Below, in pieces: positions 34,218 through 42,610 of a stretch of 64,000 bases of DNA. Source of the DNA: Promethearchaeota archaeon (lineage in GTDB: Archaea > Asgardarchaeota > Thorarchaeia > Thorarchaeales > Thorarchaeaceae); assembly GCA_014728035.1 (NCBI GenBank), contig WJMJ01000131.1, positions 1 to 64,000 of the forward strand, given 5' to 3'. A model generated the notes under the pieces. It did not search any database and had not been told where the DNA came from. It worked only from the letters and a program-made list of their open reading frames with translations. How positions within the stretch are numbered: position 1 is the stretch's first letter; every line of letters starts with the position of its first letter. The position numbers were made by a program, and so were the translations under genes.

Positions 34218-35048
34218 TTATTCTTTCTTGGATGCTACTGCATCTCGTATTGCCTTGCGAATCTCTTTGGACCTGGCAAGAGCAATATCCATTGCTTCGT
34301 CTATCTGAGAGAGAGGCATCGGTCCACTACCGCCGCCTTTCTGTAAAGCAGTGAATTTCTCATGGTCATCAATAGCCATGGTCAACCTACAGTCCTGAAC
34401 AAACTCTTCCTTCAGAACAGGATCAATAACAATATGGTCACCGATTTTTGACACGGTGTGTTCAATAGCCATATTCTGCACAGGTAATTTGAGTTTCTTT
34501 CCAGTTGGGACGACTTCGTCATCTTCTACTTTCAGTTCATCATACTCAGTAGTCAGCAATGCGGCATTGACTGCCATGGAACTTGCATCTATCAAGTTTC
34601 CATCATATTCTAACGTGTACACATCAGCAAATACCATGAAGACTTTCTTGCCTTCTTCAAGACAGAGCTGTTTAACATCTATGGTTTCTGATTCACGAAC
34701 ACCACGATCAACAACACGTGCTAGCTCAATGGCATTCTCACGTGGTGGACCCAGTTCAAATAATGGAGAGGCTATCGGAGCTAATTCTGCAGTCACCATA
34801 ACAACACCCTCATCAGGATTGTCAGGATATGGTTCACCAACAAGAACCTTCACTCCAGCAATGACAGTCGTACCACCCAATCTAATAATTGCTGAACCCT
34901 CTGCTTTTGCGTCAACAGGATTAAGCTCTATCTCTAGTGGACGATACATGTCAAACTTTCTGCCATCAACACGTTCTCCATTCTTGAGGAGATCATCGAT
35001 GTAATCTCGGTCAATGTGACTGATTGTTTCTGCACTATAGTCTCCCAT
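34218..35048 (-). CDS. rrp42: Exosome subunit Rrp42
   Basis: Non-catalytic RNase PH-type subunit of the archaeal exosome ring (276 aa), pairing with Rrp41 for 3'-5' RNA degradation and tailing. Recognised by LLKNGERVDGRKFDMYRPLE, AEGSAIIRLGGTTVIAGVKV, the VVDRGVRESETIDVKQLCLE segment and NLIDASSMAVNAALL. The ATG overlaps the rrp41 stop (TAATG), coupling translation of the two ring subunits. Confidence 0.95.
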   Translation of the reverse strand: MGDYSAETISHIDRDYIDDLLKNGERVDGRKFDMYRPLEIELNPVDAKAEGSAIIRLGGTTVIAGVKVLVGEPYPDNPDEGVVMVTAELAPIASPLFELGPPRENAIELARVVDRGVRESETIDVKQLCLEEGKKVFMVFADVYTLEYDGNLIDASSMAVNAALLTTEYDELKVEDDEVVPTGKKLKLPVQNMAIEHTVSKIGDHIVIDPVLKEEFVQDCRLTMAIDDHEKFTALQKGGGSGPMPLSQIDEAMDIALARSKEIRKAIRDAVASKKE

Positions 35049-35872
35049 TACTCTTCATCCTCCAAATCAGATTCTCCAAGGTCCGTTTCTAAATCGTCCT
35101 CGTAGTCATCATCGTCATCGTCATCGTCATCATCGTCATCTGTGGGGCGTCTCTTTGCATATGCCTGTTTTAGGGCTTCTTTCTGGAGCTCATGCATGTA
35201 TTTGCAGGCAGTGACACCCATCTCAATTGCCTCGAGCAATTCTTCTTTTGTGAAATGACCATCTTGCTGTAACAGTGTGATGTCATCCTTTGGGGGTAGC
35301 GTGGCTAATGGGATATCACCTTCTCCATATTTGTCCTCGGCATCTCCAAGATCAAGCAGAAGAGTGCCTTGTGCCTTTCCGACCGCAACTGAAGGTACCA
35401 ATGTACGCATTGGAATACCAGCATCTGCTAGAGCTAGGGATGCTGCATTGATTGATGCACAACGTGTACCGCCATCAGCCTGGATGACTTGAATGAAAAC
35501 GTCAACTACTGCTTTTGGAAATTCCTCCAAGAACAGTGCGGGTTCAAGAGCATTTGCTATAACCATTGAGATCTCTCTCTCGCGTCGAGATGGTGCGGGT
35601 CGTTTCCTATCCGGTACTGAGAAAGTTGCCATTCTGTAGACCACTCGGAGATAGGCACGATCATTCAATGTGAGATGTCTTGGATGTAGTTCACGAGGTC
35701 CATATACAGCAGCAAGGATGTATGTGTTTCCCTGTCTTATTGACGCGGATCCGTCTGCTTGTTTTAATACACCAACCTTCATCTCGACAGGACGGAGCTC
35801 ATCTGGGCGTCTCCCATCTATTCTGAGACCCTCTGCATTTATCAGATTGTCCGGCTTTTCTTCGGGACTCAT
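35048..35872 (-). CDS. rrp41: Exosome subunit Rrp41 with poly-Asp tail
   Basis: The catalytic phosphorolytic subunit (274 aa). LRIDGRRPDELRPVEMKVGV, ADGSASIRQGNTYILAAVYG, REREISMVIANALEPALFLE, VDVFIQVIQADGGTRCASIN and LDLGDAEDKYGEGDIPLATL carry the arginines and acidic residues of the phosphate/metal site. The core ends near residue 240; after ALKQAYAKRRPTD comes an Asp-rich tail encoded by GAY codon repeats (35095-35145). It overlaps rrp4 by 4 bases (ATGA). Confidence 0.95.
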   Translation of the reverse strand: MSPEEKPDNLINAEGLRIDGRRPDELRPVEMKVGVLKQADGSASIRQGNTYILAAVYGPRELHPRHLTLNDRAYLRVVYRMATFSVPDRKRPAPSRREREISMVIANALEPALFLEEFPKAVVDVFIQVIQADGGTRCASINAASLALADAGIPMRTLVPSVAVGKAQGTLLLDLGDAEDKYGEGDIPLATLPPKDDITLLQQDGHFTKEELLEAIEMGVTACKYMHELQKEALKQAYAKRRPTDDDDDDDDDDDDYEDDLETDLGESDLEDEE

Positions 35873-36615
35873 TCTTCTTTATCCTCCATTTCTTCTTCTT
35901 TATCATCAGTTTCTTCTTCGGTCTCTTCTTCAAGCTTTGCCAACTCTTCTTCCAGCATGCCTTTCACGCGGTCCGTGAGTTTGGATGTGTGCGCTTGTTC
36001 CTCAATCATGCGAAATGCCTTGATTGCTAGACGTGTAGTGGTTATATCTTTTGCACGAACCCAGATACGACCGTTTTGTGCAACCACAACCTGGATTCCT
36101 AATAGGTCTTTGATCATGTTAATCATTGAACCTCTGCGTCCAATTATTCTGGGTACCTTTGCAGGGCTCACATGCATGATCATTCCACCTTCCAATTTGC
36201 GTAATCCACGACCTTTCATTGAAAGAAAGGGTCCGGTTACACGATCATAGGTGGAAATCTCTGCGACGATTACGTCTCCGATATCCATATAGTAGGAAAT
36301 ATCATCCTTATACGGACGACGTAAAGCATTGTTTGCGTGAAGTGATGCCCCATACGGACCTCCAATTTCAACACGCCAATTATTACCTACAACTTGTGTT
36401 ATTGTACCAATTACTAAATCGCCCTGCCGTGGAGCGTAAACTCCCTCTAGGGCTACAACTTTGACAGTATTCCCACGTAGCTCTGCTAAGCCCACTACTG
36501 CAGAGTAGACCTTTCCTTCTCTGTCAGCATATGTGCCATAAGACGGACGATATCGCCCCTCTGCTAGCAGCTGTCCGGGTACAACTATCTCGCGTTTATT
36601 AAAATAGACAGCCAA
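35869..36615 (-). CDS. rrp4: Exosome cap subunit Rrp4 with acidic tail
   Basis: RNA-binding cap protein of the exosome (248 aa). IVVPGQLLAEGRYRPSYGTY is the N-terminal domain. S1 domain: DLVIGTITQVVGNNWRVEIG. KH domain: VPRIIGRRGSMINMIKDLLG (GRRG instead of GxxG). Residues ~215-248 are almost all Glu, Asp and Lys (LEEETEEETDDKEEEMEDKE), which is unusual for the family. First gene of rrp4-rrp41-rrp42. Confidence 0.95.
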   Translation of the reverse strand: MAVYFNKREIVVPGQLLAEGRYRPSYGTYADREGKVYSAVVGLAELRGNTVKVVALEGVYAPRQGDLVIGTITQVVGNNWRVEIGGPYGASLHANNALRRPYKDDISYYMDIGDVIVAEISTYDRVTGPFLSMKGRGLRKLEGGMIMHVSPAKVPRIIGRRGSMINMIKDLLGIQVVVAQNGRIWVRAKDITTTRLAIKAFRMIEEQAHTSKLTDRVKGMLEEELAKLEEETEEETDDKEEEMEDKEE

Positions 36616-36670
36616 TTTTTATTCCTCTTTCTACTGTTATCTATCTATAAGTGATTATGCTATGAATGTT

Positions 36671-37396
36671 CTATCGTACTACTTCGATTCTGACTTGGCC
36701 TTTTGTTAGTTTGTTAAGAGTGTCATATAGCTCTTGGCGCTGTGCAGCAGGTAGCTCCACAACCCCAGTCCATGAACCATCTTTTTCCCAAGTTTCAGAT
36801 TTGATTACTCCCGTTTCTGCGACGAGATTATATCCCTTTCCGGTATGCGCAGCAGGAAGAGTGACTTTAAGTTTTACACTCTCAAAAGATATGGGGATAA
36901 TCACACGAAGGGCCTTTACAATTCCTGGAACTTGTTCTTCCACTTTGATGAAAGGGTCAACACGGACTTTTGCCTCTTCCATAGCTTGGGCTATTCGGTC
37001 AGGAGGGTGGGGGTGTCCTGTTTGAGGATTCATCGCACGCTTCGATATATTGTGAATGATATCAGCAGTCTTTTCCTCAACAAGATGTGTTCTTTGTTCG
37101 TGGGTTAATTTGAATTCACCATATTTGATTATTTCAGGAGCAATCTCGAAGATTTCAGCTGTGCCAAAGGTATCTTCAGCAAGGTCATCAGATGCTTTTT
37201 CTCCACGTCGGGCATCTTCATAAATCTCGTAGCTTTTCAGAATTTCTTCGAGTGGAATGTCCGTACCACGTCGATATTCAAATGCTAAATCGGGGTCAAC
37301 AAAGATTTCAAACCTAAGATGTCCCTTTTGAATGCCTATAACTACTGCATCAAGATCAAGCCATTTCTCACCAGATTTCTTGCCAGAACCCATCAT
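36671..37396 (-). CDS. SBDS family ribosome maturation protein
   Basis: Homologue of human SBDS (241 aa), which with the EF-2-like GTPase releases aIF6 from the nascent large subunit. The N-terminal FYSH domain (FEIFVDPDLAFEYRRGTDIP) binds the ribosomal P-site. The central helices include KLTHEQRTHLVEEKTADIIH and INPQTGHPHPP-type DRIAQAMEEAKVRVDPF. The C-terminal ferredoxin-like domain ends SWTGVVELPAAQRQELYDTL. Lies between proteasome alpha and the exosome genes, as in most archaea. Confidence 0.95.
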   Translation of the reverse strand: MMGSGKKSGEKWLDLDAVVIGIQKGHLRFEIFVDPDLAFEYRRGTDIPLEEILKSYEIYEDARRGEKASDDLAEDTFGTAEIFEIAPEIIKYGEFKLTHEQRTHLVEEKTADIIHNISKRAMNPQTGHPHPPDRIAQAMEEAKVRVDPFIKVEEQVPGIVKALRVIIPISFESVKLKVTLPAAHTGKGYNLVAETGVIKSETWEKDGSWTGVVELPAAQRQELYDTLNKLTKGQVRIEVVR

Positions 37397-37422
37397 TCTT
37401 CAAAGTCAACTCCAAGTGTTAG

Positions 37423-38175
37423 TTATTCCGTTCCAGATTCCAATAATGCCTTTATTTCATCATGGGTCAATCTTTCAAACTCTTTTGTCTTAACTGGAAT
37501 CTTTGCAATCTCAACATTTTCAGGAGTCAGTTCAGTGTTTCCAGTTTCTCGTAAAGCTGCAAGAGCCAGTTCAACTCCCTTAGACACGGTGACGGATGGT
37601 TTGTAATGTTCTTCTAAGTATGCACCTGCACGAGAACTACCACGACCAATAACCGTTGCCATATAACCCCAAGAAGTGCCTACTGGATCAGTGACTATCA
37701 GTTGAGGTGAATCATCAAAATCCACCGAACTGATTATCATAGCAACACCAAAGGGTCTTCCAGGTGGTAGTTGACTATAATCGGGCAGTTCCAATGCAAT
37801 GGATAAACGAGCTGCTTTCACCTCACAGATGAAATCAGCTAGTGCTTCTGCAGTTATTGGTTCATCATAGCTCAACCAGTAAGACTGAGTATGAGTCCGC
37901 GCTTCGCGAATAAGATATCTTGCATCGGCCATAAGACCTGATGTCGCAACAGCAATGTGTGAATCTATCTTTGAAATCTTTTCTACACTATCTGGTTCTT
38001 GTAGAGGCATGAGTTTCTTTTCGGCTAATAATACAACACCATCTTTACAAAGAATGCCGATTGATGTTGCACCTTGTTCTACTGCCTTCTTCGCATATTC
38101 GGCAGCAAATATACGCCCATCTGGGCTAAATACACTGGTGGACATGTCATATCCACGACCCGAGATTCCAAACAC
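37423..38175 (-). CDS. psmA: Proteasome alpha subunit
   Basis: Forms the outer rings of the 20S proteasome, gating entry. YDMSTSVFSPDGRIFAAEYA is the alpha-type N-terminal signature, then KAVEQGATSIGILCKDGVVL, SHIAVATSGLMADARYLI and GRPFGVAMIISSVDFDDSPQ. The best start is GTG 38175 (FGISGRGYDMSTS), because GGAGGA lies 9 bases upstream. Starts at 38199 or 38256 would place that site inside the gene. Heads the long minus-strand core-gene run. Confidence 0.93.
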   Translation of the reverse strand: MFGISGRGYDMSTSVFSPDGRIFAAEYAKKAVEQGATSIGILCKDGVVLLAEKKLMPLQEPDSVEKISKIDSHIAVATSGLMADARYLIREARTHTQSYWLSYDEPITAEALADFICEVKAARLSIALELPDYSQLPPGRPFGVAMIISSVDFDDSPQLIVTDPVGTSWGYMATVIGRGSSRAGAYLEEHYKPSVTVSKGVELALAALRETGNTELTPENVEIAKIPVKTKEFERLTHDEIKALLESGTE

Positions 38176-38376
38176 TGTATAGATTCCTCCATAAGTCATT
38201 AATTGCAAATCGAAAGTCAGAACCTCAAAGGGCGAATCCTGACAGTTCCGAATCATCCTAATGCCAGATGTGGCAGATATTGATTGCCCATAGCATTGAT
38301 AATTGCATTAGGCTCAAAAGCTTAAGGCTTTAAATAACTCATAAAGCTTCTGGTACTGCAAATAAATAAGGAGGGA

Positions 38377-38393
38377 TTGGACTCGTAGTCCAA
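38377..38393 (-). terminator. Hairpin terminator after the 38395-38793 gene
   Basis: On the minus strand TTGGACT-ACG-AGTCCAA forms a 7-bp stem with a 3-base loop right after the stop codon, followed by a T-rich tract. TTTAAATA at 38326-38336, within the gap toward psmA, may be the psmA TATA region. Confidence 0.6.
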
Positions 38394-38394
38394 A

Positions 38395-38793
38395 TCACCT
38401 TTGAATCATATAGAAATACGAGAGAACACCGAGGGATGCGATGAACGTTGCTGCAGCCAATTCGGGACTGAACATGAGATAAGACATAGCTGTAACAATG
38501 ATTATGAGTACAATAATCTCGGTCCATCCTGCTCGGATACCACTAATCATTAGACGTAGGTTGAAAGCTGAAATCGAAGCAAAGAAGAAGAATCCAATCA
38601 TAACAAGGAGTTCGAGACCCCATAGAACCCAAGGATTAAGATCCTGAATAGCACCGACAGGACTGGTATCAATAACATCCGGGGAAGACCACGCCCATAA
38701 TGTCAGAGCGACCACTAATAATATGATGGACAACAATATAGTTACTACATTAGAACGCATTAGTTCACTTTTTTCAGGAGTATTACCGCTCAC
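38395..38793 (-). CDS. Small four-span membrane protein
   Basis: No family recognised. 132 residues with four predicted membrane helices (~15-36, 54-76, 88-106, 110-128), a short polar N-terminus and no long loops. It lies 73 bases downstream of the metal ABC permease on the same strand with its own possible promoter between, so a link to metal transport is only positional. Confidence 0.65.
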   Translation of the reverse strand: MSGNTPEKSELMRSNVVTILLSIILLVVALTLWAWSSPDVIDTSPVGAIQDLNPWVLWGLELLVMIGFFFFASISAFNLRLMISGIRAGWTEIIVLIIIVTAMSYLMFSPELAAATFIASLGVLSYFYMIQR

Positions 38794-38866
38794 TATGAGT
38801 CACACCGACCTTGATTCGCGAAACAAAGATATTCCCACTTAAAGATACCGACAGAGCTAGTATCGT

Positions 38867-39823
38867 CTAGTCATGGTTATGCTCGTGCTCATGGGCTTGT
38901 TCAGCAGATGCGGAGAGAGCTTCGTAGAAAGTGTCAGATAGGTCTTCTTCTTCGGGGAATTCAGTATCAAAATCAGCGTTCACTCTGTCACGGAACCGTT
39001 TGATTTGCATTGTAACGACATAGATTAGAGCAGCAATTATTCCAGCGATAGCGCTTGGAGATGCTTGTATTGTTAACGATGCAAAGAGCCCTACAACTTC
39101 CGAAACCAGTGCAAAGAAGAACACAGTGACCATAACACCACGTACTGAACGCATGACCTCATTCGAGGCAGCCGCTGGTGCAACCATAATGGCATAAACC
39201 AAAATAGCCCCGACTGCTTTTGTTGCAAAAGCAATCGCTAAAGCTGAAGTGATGAGCATAAGATAATGATATGCTCGGGCATTCAGCCCATGTGCGATAG
39301 AACCTTCCATATCAACACTGACATAGACATATTCCTTGTTGAAAAGTAATGCGATCAATACTAGGATAATTGCTGTGCCACCCAGTAATACGACATCCAA
39401 GTTATCCAGTAGAAGAATATCACCAACAAGATATCCCCAAACCTGAGGCACCTGCGTTGGAGGAATATAGTGTAATAAAAAGACTGCAATACTCATGGAT
39501 AGAGCAAAAGAAACCCCAACTGCAACCTCCATCTTTTGAGAGATGCCGCTTTCGCCAGCATAGCCAGTGACTACCGCGACTAACACACTGAATATAAGAG
39601 ATCCCAGAACGGGATCAAACCAAGGCAAGATGCCAGAATATTGTAAGAACATACCAAGCGCAGCGCCGCCTAATGCAGCATGAGCTACACCAGCGGTCAT
39701 AAAGGACAGGCCTCGAAACACTAGAAATGTTCCACTTGTCGATGCTACAACTGCAATAAGAATAGAGGCAATGAGAGCCCTTTGAAAAAAAGGAATAGCA
39801 AATAATTGTATTAGATCATTCAT
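38867..39823 (-). CDS. Zn/Mn ABC transporter permease
   Basis: Membrane subunit of an ABC-3 family metal importer (~318 aa, eight or nine spans), recognised by the conserved segment RGLSFMTAGVAHAALGGAAL and the coupling/transport helix ALAIAFATKAVGAILVYAIM followed by MVAPAAASNEV. The C-terminal cytoplasmic tail ends in a His-rich metal-binding motif, HEHEHNHD. ATG 39823 overlaps the ATPase stop by 8 bases. Confidence 0.92.
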   Translation of the reverse strand: MNDLIQLFAIPFFQRALIASILIAVVASTSGTFLVFRGLSFMTAGVAHAALGGAALGMFLQYSGILPWFDPVLGSLIFSVLVAVVTGYAGESGISQKMEVAVGVSFALSMSIAVFLLHYIPPTQVPQVWGYLVGDILLLDNLDVVLLGGTAIILVLIALLFNKEYVYVSVDMEGSIAHGLNARAYHYLMLITSALAIAFATKAVGAILVYAIMVAPAAASNEVMRSVRGVMVTVFFFALVSEVVGLFASLTIQASPSAIAGIIAALIYVVTMQIKRFRDRVNADFDTEFPEEEDLSDTFYEALSASAEQAHEHEHNHD

Positions 39824-40622
39824 GTCTATCAATTCCAGAATCATGTGTGACACAGTATCTATGGCCAGCATACTCGACTATTCGAGCAGTAGGCCCGTAT
39901 ACTTTAGTCAATAATTCTACATCCATGATTGAACAGGGAGCGCCAATTCCAATCACGGTTCGTTTTAGAAGCAACACACTTCGAACCATTTTATGAATAG
40001 GATTCAAGTCATGTGTGACCATAATTATACTCACATCATTATTCTGATGGTATTCTTCAAGTGCGTCGACAATCAATCGCTGGCTTTCAGCATCTGTTCC
40101 AGCTAGTGGCTCATCAAGAATGAGGATACTGCCTTTTCCTGCAAGGGCTCGTGCAACTAGCACTCTTTGTCTTTGCCCTCCAGAAAGTTCAGGAAAAGGC
40201 CGTTCCCACAACTCCAACATATCTACTTGTTTAAGAGCTTCTTTTGCAATCCGCTTGTCTTTAGATGATGCGAAACGTGGAGGTGATTTTTTCAATAACC
40301 GCCCCATAAGTGCAATATCTTTGACTTTCATAGGAATATTTAGACCAATTTGGTCGCGTTGGGGCACATAACGAACCATCCTCTGGATTTTATGGCTATC
40401 ACGTACCGAATCATACCCCATCATTTTGATGAATCCTCTAGTAGGTTGTATCAATCCCAAAGCGGCCTTGAGAAGAGTACTTTTCCCAGATCCGTTGGGA
40501 CCAATAATAGCCATGAAACTGGGAGATTCAACACTGAAATTCACATGATGAAGTGCATATTCCCCATTCGGATATCGTACAGCTAGGTCTTTGACATCAA
40601 ACAATAGGTTTGATTCACTCAC
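39816..40622 (-). CDS. Zn/Mn ABC transporter ATPase
   Basis: ABC ATPase (268 aa) of the metal importer: Walker A GPNGSGKSTLLKAALG, Q-loop RYVPQRDQIGL, signature LSGGQRQRVLVAR, Walker B ILILDEPLAGTD and switch MVTHDLNP. Sequence order and the P-Q-R-D Q-loop are typical of the ZnuC/MntB group. Its start overlaps the NikR-like regulator stop by 4 bases, so regulator, ATPase and permease form one operon, transcribed divergently from the binding-protein gene. Confidence 0.93.
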   Translation of the reverse strand: MSESNLLFDVKDLAVRYPNGEYALHHVNFSVESPSFMAIIGPNGSGKSTLLKAALGLIQPTRGFIKMMGYDSVRDSHKIQRMVRYVPQRDQIGLNIPMKVKDIALMGRLLKKSPPRFASSKDKRIAKEALKQVDMLELWERPFPELSGGQRQRVLVARALAGKGSILILDEPLAGTDAESQRLIVDALEEYHQNNDVSIIMVTHDLNPIHKMVRSVLLLKRTVIGIGAPCSIMDVELLTKVYGPTARIVEYAGHRYCVTHDSGIDRHE

Positions 40623-41020
40623 TCAACTTTGCCCCCGATGAGGGCCATATGTAATCGGGTCATATGAATTTCCCCTTTGATTTCTTTTACGAAAGCCTTC
40701 ACCTCTTCAGCATCACCTTTCACAATCATTATCTCGATATTCTCTCCGGTGTTCGATTTAGTGTGCATCACAGTTGACACTATCGAACCATAATTATCGA
40801 GAATTGATTTTGATTGAAATCCCTTTAGGGTCTTATTGTATACAGCAGTCGCTACTACTGTTACTTCTCCCTTAATCTTGTCAAGGTCTTGGTGGCGAGA
40901 AAGTAATATCTGAATTGCTTGTCGCACTACATCAGATCTACTGTTGAAACCACCCTCTTCCCTAAGAAATTCAAGTTCTTCTAAATCGGACTCGGGCATT
41001 GAAACAGCTACTATAGGCAT
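40619..41020 (-). CDS. NikR-like ribbon-helix-helix regulator
   Basis: 133 residues. N-terminal RHH DNA-binding domain (VAVSMPESDLEELEFLREEG, RSDVVRQAIQILLSRH). C-terminal ACT-like metal-sensing domain (GEVTVVATAVYN, STVMHTKSNTGENIEIMIVK, GEIHMTRLHMALIGG), as in NikR, though the ligand set is not fully conserved: HTKSN and HMTRLH supply histidines but the Cys is absent. MPIVAVS at 41020 is the start; longer frames run into the promoter. First gene of the metal-uptake operon, probably its autoregulator. Confidence 0.85.
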   Translation of the reverse strand: MPIVAVSMPESDLEELEFLREEGGFNSRSDVVRQAIQILLSRHQDLDKIKGEVTVVATAVYNKTLKGFQSKSILDNYGSIVSTVMHTKSNTGENIEIMIVKGDAEEVKAFVKEIKGEIHMTRLHMALIGGKVE

Positions 41021-41109
41021 TACTATCATCTCTTTTGTGTTCTGTAACTTGCTCAGGCTATTTAGTAGAACATAAACCATTAATAACATTGCTGGAAAAA
41101 ACATTAGGA

Positions 41110-41117
41110 TGCATTTA
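41110..41117 (+). promoter_or_regulatory. TATA box of the metal-binding-protein gene
   Basis: ATTTATAG about 45 bases before the TTG start predicts a short leader from about 41140. The 140-base divergent region to the regulator gene is where the NikR-like protein should bind. I could not single out one convincing operator. Confidence 0.4.
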
Positions 41118-41158
41118 TAGAAATAAAGTGCTGTCATTATCGAAAAGGTGTTGAGGTT

Positions 41159-42226
41159 TTGAAACAAAAAATCAGGATTACATTATTGATACTATTGTTA
41201 TTTTCAGGCGTGATTTGCTCCTTATTTCCATCTACTACAGCTCAAGAGAGTCCAGTTCTCAAAGTAGCTGTATCAGTTACTCCCTTGGCAGGGTTGGTAG
41301 AAGCAACAGGAGGGGACCTAGTCGAGATATTTACGCTATTACCAGAAGGGATAGAACCCCATGTCGCTCAACTTCCTCAAGATGCAATCAATGCAGCTGA
41401 AGAAGCAGATTTGTTAGTTTTCACAGGACATTTCCCATGGGAAGAAAGTCTGGCTGACACAGTCGATACACCATACATTGACCTTGAAGATTTCGAACAA
41501 TATGGTGCTGAACTTCTGCCATTTCCAGGCGAAGAACATGACCACGCACTTGCGCAGGATGAACATGATCATGAGGGGAATCCTCATGGATTTTGGTTGT
41601 TGCCAGATAATGCAATTGCAATTGCTAATGCCACCAGAGTAGCTTTTACTAGTCTGAATTCAACATATACAGAAACATGGAACGACAATTTTGCCCAGTT
41701 CGTTGAGCGGGTAGATTCGTTTCAAGGGTTAGTAGCTGCAATGGATTCCGAGTATGATTTCTCATCACTAACAGCAGTAGTTGTTTTTCCAGCTGAAGCA
41801 TATGTTGCAGAAACCTTCGGGATAGAGCCAATAGGTGTTCTTCAGGAGGGAGAAAATACCTTCATCTCAGGAGGAGAATTATTAGAGGTTCAAGAGGGTT
41901 TGAGAAACGGGAGTATTGACATGATTATCGGGTCTGAAGTCGCATTACTCCAAGCGGGAGGAGAATTTGCCACTCAATTATCACAAGATACAGACTCTTC
42001 TTTGGCATGGATTAGAACCCTGTCATTTCCAGAGATGAATGATTACATTTCACTAATGACATACAATCTTGGAGCCGTAATCAACAGTTTGAATCAAGCA
42101 GAAGCTTCAGCCGGAGAAGGAACCCTCACACTTGTACTAGTAGGGATTTCGGGGGGTTTAGCAGTTATTGCTATTCTTGAAGCAGTCATATTAATTCAAC
42201 GCGCCAGAACCGAAGAGGACTTCTAA
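41159..42226 (+). CDS. Zn/Mn ABC transporter substrate-binding protein
   Basis: Extracellular metal-capturing lipoprotein-like subunit of the importer (355 aa). N-terminal signal/anchor (ITLLILLLFSGVICSLF) and C-terminal membrane helix (LVLVGISGGLAVIAILEAVI), so membrane tethered. Cluster A-I features: VAVSVTPLAGLVEATGGDLV, EPHVAQLPQ (metal His), a His-rich loop (EEHDH ... DEHDHEG), then NPHGFWLLP (second metal His). The His-rich loop favours zinc. Starts at TTG with GAGGT close upstream. Confidence 0.9.
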   Translation: MKQKIRITLLILLLFSGVICSLFPSTTAQESPVLKVAVSVTPLAGLVEATGGDLVEIFTLLPEGIEPHVAQLPQDAINAAEEADLLVFTGHFPWEESLADTVDTPYIDLEDFEQYGAELLPFPGEEHDHALAQDEHDHEGNPHGFWLLPDNAIAIANATRVAFTSLNSTYTETWNDNFAQFVERVDSFQGLVAAMDSEYDFSSLTAVVVFPAEAYVAETFGIEPIGVLQEGENTFISGGELLEVQEGLRNGSIDMIIGSEVALLQAGGEFATQLSQDTDSSLAWIRTLSFPEMNDYISLMTYNLGAVINSLNQAEASAGEGTLTLVLVGISGGLAVIAILEAVILIQRARTEEDF

Positions 42227-42237
42227 CAGACCAAATA

Positions 42238-42264
42238 TTAGGCATCAACCTTGGTGCCTAATCT
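42238..42264. terminator. Hairpin overlapping convergent gene ends
   Basis: TTAGGCA ... TGCCTAA forms a 7-bp stem (inner mismatch with CAA/TTG pairing). It begins exactly at the stop codon of the coiled-coil gene and 11 bases beyond the metal-binding-protein stop, so it may end both transcripts. Confidence 0.5.
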
Positions 42265-42555
42265 CATATTATATACTTGGAATTCTAATTCTGTAAGTTC
42301 ATCTTGTAGTATACGATATTTTTCATCAAATTCCTCTGGACTAATAGTACCAGACTTCTTCTCACGAACTAGACTCTTGAGTTCTTTCTGACGTTTTTGA
42401 ATCTCAGCTTTGAGTTGTTCCCAACGTTCCTTGTTTGAAGACATGGAAGATGCCCAAGATTTGCTGGATTTTGCGTCTTGCTCAAGTTGTTCTACCATAT
42501 CATCAAGAGATTTCTTGATAGTTGCTGGATCGTTCTTCTTTTCTTTTTCACTCAA
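42238..42555 (-). CDS. Coiled-coil protein, function unknown
   Basis: About 105 residues, almost all helical and charged (SLDDMVEQLEQDAKSSKSWA, KERWEQLKAEIQKRQKELKS, then FDEKYRILQDELTELEFQVY). There is no recognised family; the last part resembles short bacterial/archaeal SHOCT-like coils. TTG 42555 (LSEKEKKND) has AGGTGTCAGG upstream; in-frame GTGs lie a few codons earlier. Its last codons form a hairpin (TTAGGCA...TGCCTAA) shared with the convergent binding-protein gene. Confidence 0.6.
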   Translation of the reverse strand: MSEKEKKNDPATIKKSLDDMVEQLEQDAKSSKSWASSMSSNKERWEQLKAEIQKRQKELKSLVREKKSGTISPEEFDEKYRILQDELTELEFQVYNMRLGTKVDA

Positions 42556-42610
42556 ACCTGACACCTGCACAAGAGTAGAAGTCAGGAAATATATGCCTTC
42601 AGATAAGACG

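Noticed and set aside
34456-35004. 182-codon plus-strand ORF antisense to rrp42
   Set aside because: It lies wholly within the well-supported rrp42 gene and has Ser-rich composition typical of a shadow frame.
35095-35145. Trinucleotide repeat as a mobile or structural DNA repeat
   Set aside because: It is in frame and encodes the poly-Asp tail of Rrp41, so the simplest reading is protein-coding. It is recorded with that gene.
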